Assembly: GCA_016872875.1 (NCBI GenBank)
Contig: VGYW01000309.1
Coordinates: 1 to 10,057 of the forward strand
DNA: 10,057 nt
From: Planctomycetota bacterium
GTDB taxonomy: Bacteria; Planctomycetota; PUPC01; DSUN01
Reading direction: 5' to 3'
Positions 6,183 to 10,057 of this stretch are shown here, piece after piece. Made by a program: the position numbers and the translations under genes. A model generated the notes under the pieces. The model was given only the letters and a program-made list of their open reading frames with translations. It did no database searches and was not told the origin of the DNA. Each line of letters starts with the position of its first letter. Position 1 is the stretch's first letter.

Positions 6183-7487
6183 TCAGGCTCTTGCAATGGC
6201 GCGGAGCACGTCGCCGGCGGCCTCGACGGTCGCGTCCACGTCGCTCTGCGCGTGCGCGGCGGAGAGGAAGCCGGTCTCGAACTGGGACGGGGCGAGGTAG
6301 AAGCCGCGTTCGAGCATGCCGTGGAAGAAGGCGGCATAGCGCCCGGTGTCCGCACGCTTGGCGTCGGCGTAGCTCCAGACCGGGCCTTCGCAGAAGAAGG
6401 TGCAGAACATTGACTGGACGCCGACCCCGTGGGTGGTTACGCCTGCCGCGCCCGCGGCGTCCGCGAGGCCCTGGCAGAGGCGTTCGCAGAGGGCGTTGAG
6501 CTTCTTGTAGACCGCGCCGTCGCGGAGCCGTTCGAGGGTGGCAAGCCCCGCCGCCACCGCGATCGGGTTGCCGGAGAGGGTGCCCGCCTGATACGTCTTG
6601 CCCGCGGGGGCCGTCTGGTCCATGATGTCGGCCCGCCCGCCGTAGGCGCCCACGGGGAGTCCGCCGCCGATGATCTTGCCCAGGGTCGTGAGGTCGGGCG
6701 CCACGCCATAGAGGGCCTGCGCCCCGCCCCAGGCGGCTCGGAAGCCGGTGATCACCTCGTCGAAGATGAGCAGGATGCCGTGCTCCGCGGTGATTTCCCG
6801 CAGGCCCGCGAGGAAGCCGGGCCTGGGCGGGATGAGGCCCACGTTGGCCGCGATCGGCTCCACGATGAGCGCCGCCGTCTCGCGTCCCCGCGCCGCGCAC
6901 AGCGCCCTCACGGCGTCCAGGTCGTTGTAGGGCACCACGAGGGTCAGGCGTGCGAAGTCGGCCGGCACGCCGGGCGAGGTGGGGATGCCGAACGTGAGCG
7001 CCCCCGACCCCGCGGCGGCGAGCAAGCCGTCGGCGTGGCCGTGGTAGCAGCCCTCGAACTTCACGATGGCGTCGCGGCCCGTGAACGCCCTGGCCAGGCG
7101 GATGGCGCTCATCGTGGCCTCCGTGCCCGAGTTCACCAGCCGCACCTTCTCGACGGAGGGCACGGCCTCGGCGATGAGCTCGGCCAGCCGCGTCTCGGCC
7201 AGGGTGGGCGCCCCGAAGCTCGACCCCTTCTCCGCCGCGGCCTTCACCGCCGCCACCACCTCGGGCGCCGCGTGGCCCAGGATCAGCGGACCCCACGACA
7301 GCACGTAGTCCACATAGCTGTTGCCATCTATGTCCGTGAGCCGGCACCCCTTGCCGCTGTCCATGAACACCGGCGTGCCGCCCACCCCGCCGAACGCCCG
7401 CACCGGGCTGTTCACCCCGCCGGGAATCACCTTCTGCGCGGCACTGAAGGCCGCTGCCGACGCCACGAGCTTCGCCTTATTGCTCAT
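6183..7487 (-). CDS. hemL: Glutamate-1-semialdehyde 2,1-aminomutase
   Basis: A 434-residue PLP enzyme that converts glutamate-1-semialdehyde to 5-aminolevulinate, the second step of the C5 route to tetrapyrroles (heme, corrinoids), in the cytoplasm. Family hallmarks are visible in order: VIPGGVNSPVRAFGGVGG (20-37), NSGTEATMSAIRLARAFTGR (119-138), GCYHGHAD (146-153), FDEVITGFR (242-250, with the PLP-ring Asp243) and TLGKIIGGGLPVGAYGG (268-284) with the Schiff-base Lys271. AGTLSGNP (301-308) follows. Length is normal for the family and no key residue is missing. ATG 7487 is chosen because the family begins here and AGAGG lies 6 bases upstream; the frame is open further upstream but that stretch is not HemL-like and contains the promoter. 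It is transcribed alone, with no other hem gene nearby. Confidence 0.97.
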   Translation of the reverse strand: MSNKAKLVASAAAFSAAQKVIPGGVNSPVRAFGGVGGTPVFMDSGKGCRLTDIDGNSYVDYVLSWGPLILGHAAPEVVAAVKAAAEKGSSFGAPTLAETRLAELIAEAVPSVEKVRLVNSGTEATMSAIRLARAFTGRDAIVKFEGCYHGHADGLLAAAGSGALTFGIPTSPGVPADFARLTLVVPYNDLDAVRALCAARGRETAALIVEPIAANVGLIPPRPGFLAGLREITAEHGILLIFDEVITGFRAAWGGAQALYGVAPDLTTLGKIIGGGLPVGAYGGRADIMDQTAPAGKTYQAGTLSGNPIAVAAGLATLERLRDGAVYKKLNALCERLCQGLADAAGAAGVTTHGVGVQSMFCTFFCEGPVWSYADAKRADTGRYAAFFHGMLERGFYLAPSQFETGFLSAAHAQSDVDATVEAAGDVLRAIARA

Positions 7488-7550
7488 CGTCTGCCTCTGC
7501 TCCAAGGCGGCCATTGGCCGCAACCGATGGCCCGGACTGCCGAATGCCGC

Positions 7551-7579
7551 ATGATACCCCGGCCACCTCCACCAGTCAA
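7551..7579 (-). promoter_or_regulatory. hemL promoter
   Basis: On the minus strand TTGACT (7579-7574), 17 bases, then TATCAT (7556-7551): each box is 5 of 6 to consensus. Transcription would start near 7544, giving a leader of roughly 57 bases before ATG 7487. No riboswitch-like structure is evident in that leader. Confidence 0.65.
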
Positions 7580-7692
7580 GCAAGCCTCCCCCACTGCAGC
7601 GATTCCGCTTTCGGCGGCGGAAGTATCGAGCAGGCTTGATGTAAGGTTCAGGCTGTGCCCTGGCCCAAGGCGGGACCACAACTGACCGCTAA

Positions 7693-7729
7693 CCCGCATT
7701 TCTCACCAGCGGCTGGTGAGAAATGCGGG
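7693..7729. repeat. Perfect 17-base-pair hairpin
   Basis: Arms CCCGCATTTCTCACCAG (7693-7709) and CTGGTGAGAAATGCGGG (7713-7729) flank the 3-base loop CGG. It forms the left end of the 229-base imperfect palindrome. No T-tract follows, so a simple terminator is unlikely. Confidence 0.85.
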
Positions 7730-7897
7730 AACCACCAGACCACAAGCACCAAGCGCCAAACAAGCCCCAAACTCCAATCCTCAATGGTCCAAGCGGAGAC
7801 TACGTGGTGTTGCCCGCGACCCTGGGGGCTTGCTTTGGTCATTGAGCATTTCGGGCTTGGAGGTTGTTTGGTGCTTGGCGTTTGGCTCTTGGGATTT

Positions 7898-7921
7898 CCC
7901 GCATTTCGTGAGGAATGCGGG
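7898..7921. repeat. Hairpin related to the one at 7693, with GNRA-type loop
   Basis: CCCGCATT (7898-7905) pairs with AATGCGGG (7914-7921). One wobble and one further pair close a GTGA loop (7908-7911), a GNRA tetraloop if transcribed from the plus strand. The arms share CCCGCATTTC with the hairpin at 7693-7729, marking the two ends of one larger palindrome. Confidence 0.75.
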
Positions 7922-7997
7922 CTAACCCTCCTCAGCCAAAGCGGAATCGCTGTCAGTTCGCCTCCTGCATTCTCCCGGAACCCCCATCCCTCTTTAG

Positions 7998-8087
7998 TCG
8001 TCCTCGTCCCTCGTCCTCGTACTCGACCCTTCTGGTCAGGGGAACGGAAGAATCGAGGACGAGGACAAGGACGAGGGACGAGGACGA
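7998..8087. repeat. Inverted repeat of CGTCCT-type pyrimidine/purine arms
   Basis: TCGTCCTCGTCCCTCGTCCT (7998-8017) is exactly complementary to 8068-8087. The inner parts are imperfectly complementary, for example CTCGACCCTTC at 8022-8032 against GGAAGAATCGAG at 8046-8057. The arms are themselves built of TCGTCC/TCGTCCC near-repeats, one strand pyrimidine-rich and the other purine-rich. It lies 24 bases upstream of the beta-helix gene's -35 box. Confidence 0.8.
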
Positions 8088-8111
8088 TTGAGGTTGGGGC
8101 ACTCCTCCCAC

Positions 8112-8140
8112 TTGACCCGCGTGAATCCACCCGCTACGAT
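8112..8140 (+). promoter_or_regulatory. Promoter of the beta-helix protein gene
   Basis: TTGACC (8112-8117), 17 bases, TACGAT (8135-8140). Predicted start near 8147 and a leader of about 33 bases with GAGGAG (8166-8171) 8 bases before ATG 8180. Confidence 0.55.
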
Positions 8141-8179
8141 CTCACAGTGGGCTGCCCTCCGAGATGAGGAGATCGGACA

Positions 8180-9862
8180 ATGAGCCGGCCGTTTGTCGCC
8201 GCAGTCTTCAGCATCCTCGCCGCGGCCGCCGTCGCGGAGAACGCCACGGTGCCAGGTGAGGTGACGACGCCCTACCCCACCATCATCCACCTCGCCAGCG
8301 AGTGGATGATCGAGGGCGACGATAATCTCAACGGCGTCGTCACCGTCCGCTTCCGAGCCGCCGGGGAGGAGAAGTGGCGCGAGGGGCTGCCCCTCCGCCG
8401 CGTCCCGGCCGGAAAGAGCCGCGGCACTAATCCCATCTTCGACTGGAAGAACAAGCACTCCGGCAGCCTGTTCGACCTCAAGCCCGACACGGAGTACGAG
8501 ATCGCCCTGAAGCTCGATGACCCCGACGGCGGCAAGGCCGAGCGCACCGTGCGAGCGAGAACCCGCCCCGTTCCTCGAGTGCCGAAGGGTGGGCCAATGA
8601 AGAAGGCCACGCCAGAGTCCCTTGCCGCGGCGCTCGCCGCAGCAGAGCCGGGCGATGTGCTCCTCCTCGGCCCGGGAAGCTATGGCGAAGTCACGGTGCC
8701 CAAGGATGGCGTCGTCCTGCGCGCCGAGCCGGGCGCTACCTTCACACGCATTTCACTCAGGGAGCGCAAGCGCGTCTCTGTCGAGGGAGCCACGGTGAAC
8801 GGCAGCATTGACCTCCTCGGCGCCGAGGAGTGCGCGGTCCGCCGCTGCACGGTGAACGTCAGGGGCAAGAGCTTCGGCATCGGCGCCACGAGGCCGCCCG
8901 GGGCGAAGAACTGCTACATCGCCGACAACGTCGTCACCGGCTCCACCCCCTGGACCAACGAGGCGATGGGCGCGGGCGGCAAGAACGAGGGCGAAGGCAT
9001 CCAGCTCACCGGGCCAGGCAACGTCGTCTGCTACAACCGCGTCACGGGCTTCCGCGACTGCATCTCCACGATGGAGGACCGCGGCACGGGCGAACAGGTC
9101 TGCATTGACATCTACAACAACGACATCTCCGTTGGGGCGGACGACGGGATCGAGGCGGACTTCTGCATGGCCAACTGCCGCATCGTCCGCAACCGCATCA
9201 CCAGCTCCTTCGTCGGCCTCAGCTCCCAGCCCGGCCTCGGCGGGCCGACCTACTTCATCCGCAACGTCATGTACGGCCTCACCTACGCCCCCTTCAAGCT
9301 CCACCGCTACAGCCAGGGCGACGTCTGCCTCCACAACACCGTGGTCAAGGTCGGAGACGGCATGGCCTGCTTCGCCGGGCAGCCCTTTGACTTCGCCTAC
9401 TTCCGCAACAACCTCTGCATCGGCGGCCCGCCCGGCGCCCAGCGCTGGGGCGGCTACGGCGGCGGACAGGGCGCCGCCGCGCGGATGGTCTCCCCAGGCC
9501 CCCACTGCTCCTTCGACTACGACGCCCTCGGCACATTCAAGACGCCCTTCGGGGGCCAGTTCGGCGCCCAGCGCTTCGCCAGCCTGGCCGACCTGCACAA
9601 AGGCCCACACGAAACCCACGCCATCCAGGTGGACATGAGCGTCTTCGACGGCGTCGAGTTCCCCGACCCGCCCGTCCCCGAGCGCAAGCCGCCCGACCTG
9701 CGCCCCCGCCCAGGCTGCGCCGTCGTGGACAAAGGCGTCCGCCTCCCCAACGTCAACGACGACTTCCTCGGCGCCGCCCCCGACCTCGGCGCCTACGAAG
9801 CCACCCAGCCCCTCCCCCACTACGGCCCGAGGCCCCCGGAGGCCGACGCCAGGCCCAGGTAG
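8180..9862 (+). CDS. Secreted right-handed parallel beta-helix protein
   Basis: A 560-residue protein with a clear signal peptide (hydrophobic residues 5-18, likely cut after AVA at 19). Residues about 28-130 look like a fibronectin-III-type beta-sandwich (FDLKPDTEYEIALKLDD). Residues about 145-420 are irregular short repeats of the parallel beta-helix type (such as NCYIADNVVTG, NVVCYNRVTGF, CIDIYNNDIS, NCRIVRNRITSS, FIRNVMYGLT and VCLHNTVVK). The family includes pectate-lyase-like and other polysaccharide-active enzymes. The DDGIEAD stretch (321-327) is a candidate ligand site, but no catalytic set can be assigned. The C-terminus (NDDFLGAAPDLGAYE and PLPHYGPRPPE) is a tail I associate with this kind of protein. 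Thirteen cysteines, many spaced like helix-coil positions, are notable for an exported protein. Start 8180 is supported by GAGGAG and the signal peptide. Probably co-transcribed with the following gene. Confidence 0.85.
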   Translation: MSRPFVAAVFSILAAAAVAENATVPGEVTTPYPTIIHLASEWMIEGDDNLNGVVTVRFRAAGEEKWREGLPLRRVPAGKSRGTNPIFDWKNKHSGSLFDLKPDTEYEIALKLDDPDGGKAERTVRARTRPVPRVPKGGPMKKATPESLAAALAAAEPGDVLLLGPGSYGEVTVPKDGVVLRAEPGATFTRISLRERKRVSVEGATVNGSIDLLGAEECAVRRCTVNVRGKSFGIGATRPPGAKNCYIADNVVTGSTPWTNEAMGAGGKNEGEGIQLTGPGNVVCYNRVTGFRDCISTMEDRGTGEQVCIDIYNNDISVGADDGIEADFCMANCRIVRNRITSSFVGLSSQPGLGGPTYFIRNVMYGLTYAPFKLHRYSQGDVCLHNTVVKVGDGMACFAGQPFDFAYFRNNLCIGGPPGAQRWGGYGGGQGAAARMVSPGPHCSFDYDALGTFKTPFGGQFGAQRFASLADLHKGPHETHAIQVDMSVFDGVEFPDPPVPERKPPDLRPRPGCAVVDKGVRLPNVNDDFLGAAPDLGAYEATQPLPHYGPRPPEADARPR

Positions 9863-9870
9863 CTTCCCAA

Positions 9871-9878
9871 AAAGGAGG
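9871..9878 (+). promoter_or_regulatory. Near-perfect ribosome-binding site of the last gene
   Basis: AAAGGAGG lies in the 23-base gap after the beta-helix stop and 7 bases before ATG 9886. It matches the 16S rRNA 3' end almost fully and is the strongest such site in the window. With no room for a separate promoter in the gap, it points to a two-gene operon. Confidence 0.8.
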
Positions 9879-9885
9879 ACACGCC

Positions 9886-10057
9886 ATGGTCCCAGGACGT
9901 ATTGACCTCGTCGTTGCCCTCGTGCTGTTCGTCTTCGCGCTCGCGCAGGCGGCGGAGCCGCTCGCCATCGGCTCGCGCCTGGAGCTGATGGTGGATGACT
10001 ATCTCATCGAGCGCCTGGACGGCGCCGCACAGTTCCGCCTCCGCGAGCCTGTGCCAC
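9886..10057 (+). CDS. Secreted protein with ELMVDDYLIERL motif, 5' end only
   Basis: Only the first 57 codons are visible; the gene runs off the window. Residues 7-22 are strongly hydrophobic and end in AQA-AEP, a good signal peptide, so the product is exported. The mature start, with LAIGSRLELMVDDYLIERLDGAAQFRLREPVP in outline (residues 26-57), matches the opening I recall from secreted planctomycete proteins often labelled hypothetical or glycosyl-hydrolase/sialidase-like beta-propellers. That recollection cannot be verified here and the function remains unassigned. Close coupling to the upstream beta-helix gene (23 bases) suggests both take part in handling the same extracellular substrate. 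Confidence 0.75.
   Translation, partial: MVPGRIDLVVALVLFVFALAQAAEPLAIGSRLELMVDDYLIERLDGAAQFRLREPVP

Larger units (their letters stand above)
7597..7952. repeat. Possible MITE-like element with 15-base inverted ends
   Basis: CAGCGATTCCGCTTT at 7597-7611 is exactly complementary to AAAGCGGAATCGCTG at 7938-7952. Between them, 7693-7921 is itself a 229-base imperfect inverted repeat. Similar arms include CTCAATG at 7780-7786 against CATTGAG at 7840-7846 and CCAAGCACCAAAC-like runs on both sides. No clear target-site duplication flanks the 15-base ends and there is no internal gene, so a non-autonomous mobile element is only one reading. A structured transcript is another. Confidence 0.5.
7488..8179. 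other. 692-base divergent intergenic region with several inverted repeats and two promoters
   Basis: The stretch lies between the starts of hemL (minus strand) and the beta-helix gene (plus strand). From left to right it holds the hemL promoter (7551-7579), a 15-base inverted-repeat pair at 7597-7611 and 7938-7952 enclosing an imperfect palindrome with hairpins at each end (7693-7921), a purine/pyrimidine-strand inverted repeat (7998-8087) and the beta-helix promoter (8112-8140). Open frames across it have no ribosome-binding site and simply translate the repeats, so no gene is called. Confidence 0.75.

Noticed and set aside
5983..7347. Minus-strand frame of 454 codons running through hemL into the repeat cluster
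   Set aside because: It is a shifted-frame shadow of hemL, rich in Arg/Gly/Pro, and its end translates the palindromes.
5947..8087. CRISPR array
   Set aside because: The repeats are inverted and nested rather than evenly spaced direct repeats, and no cas gene is present.
7655..8167. Open frame across the hemL/beta-helix intergenic region
   Set aside because: It translates the inverted repeats, overlaps the beta-helix promoter and has no ribosome-binding site.
7488..8179. Insertion sequence with transposase
   Set aside because: Inverted repeats are present but there is no transposase gene and no clear target-site duplication; only a non-autonomous element remains possible.
8753..9820. Minus-strand frame of 355 codons opposite the beta-helix gene
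   Set aside because: Val/Gly/Ala/Asp-rich antisense product without motifs.

Overview
The window is a GC-rich, gene-dense stretch of bacterial chromosome, probably from a Planctomycetota or related environmental (metagenome-type) lineage. This placement is an inference. It rests on the secreted tandem alpha/beta-hydrolase, the secreted beta-helix protein, the start of a secreted 'ELMVDDYLIERL' protein of a type I associate with planctomycetes, and the palindrome-rich intergenic DNA. No rRNA, tRNA, CRISPR array or transposase gene was found.

Layout, left to right. The C-terminal end of a [NiFe]-hydrogenase large subunit (1-126) is followed by a strong terminator hairpin and a sigma70-type promoter. 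These lead into a secreted tandem alpha/beta-hydrolase (281-2218, acetyl esterase/AXE1-like). Tail to tail with it, with stop codons directly abutting, lies a two-gene minus-strand operon. Its genes are an ABC/AAA_21-type ATPase (4086-2884) and an overlapping small Toprim-like DUF4276-type protein (2902-2219). The architecture resembles known ATPase plus Toprim anti-phage modules (OLD/Gabija, PARIS, AbiL), and this pair is the best candidate for an undescribed system here. A compact divergent promoter region (4128-4199) separates it from a thiamine-diphosphate enzyme of the acetolactate synthase/benzoylformate decarboxylase superfamily (4245-5888). Next is a nested set of inverted repeats (5947-6149) between convergent genes, then hemL on the minus strand (7487-6183, tetrapyrrole synthesis by the C5 route). 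A 692-base divergent intergenic region with several inverted repeats follows. The window ends with a secreted beta-helix protein (8180-9862) and, 23 bases downstream, the start of another secreted protein (9886 to the window edge).

The genes do not form one pathway. The secreted hydrolase, beta-helix protein and final protein fit polysaccharide or organic-matter processing outside the cytoplasm. HemL and the hydrogenase are core metabolism. The ATPase/Toprim pair looks like an accessory insertion with less GC-extreme codon use. Five promoter candidates, each with a 17-base spacer, sit just upstream of every first gene of a transcription unit, which supports the proposed gene starts and operon structure.
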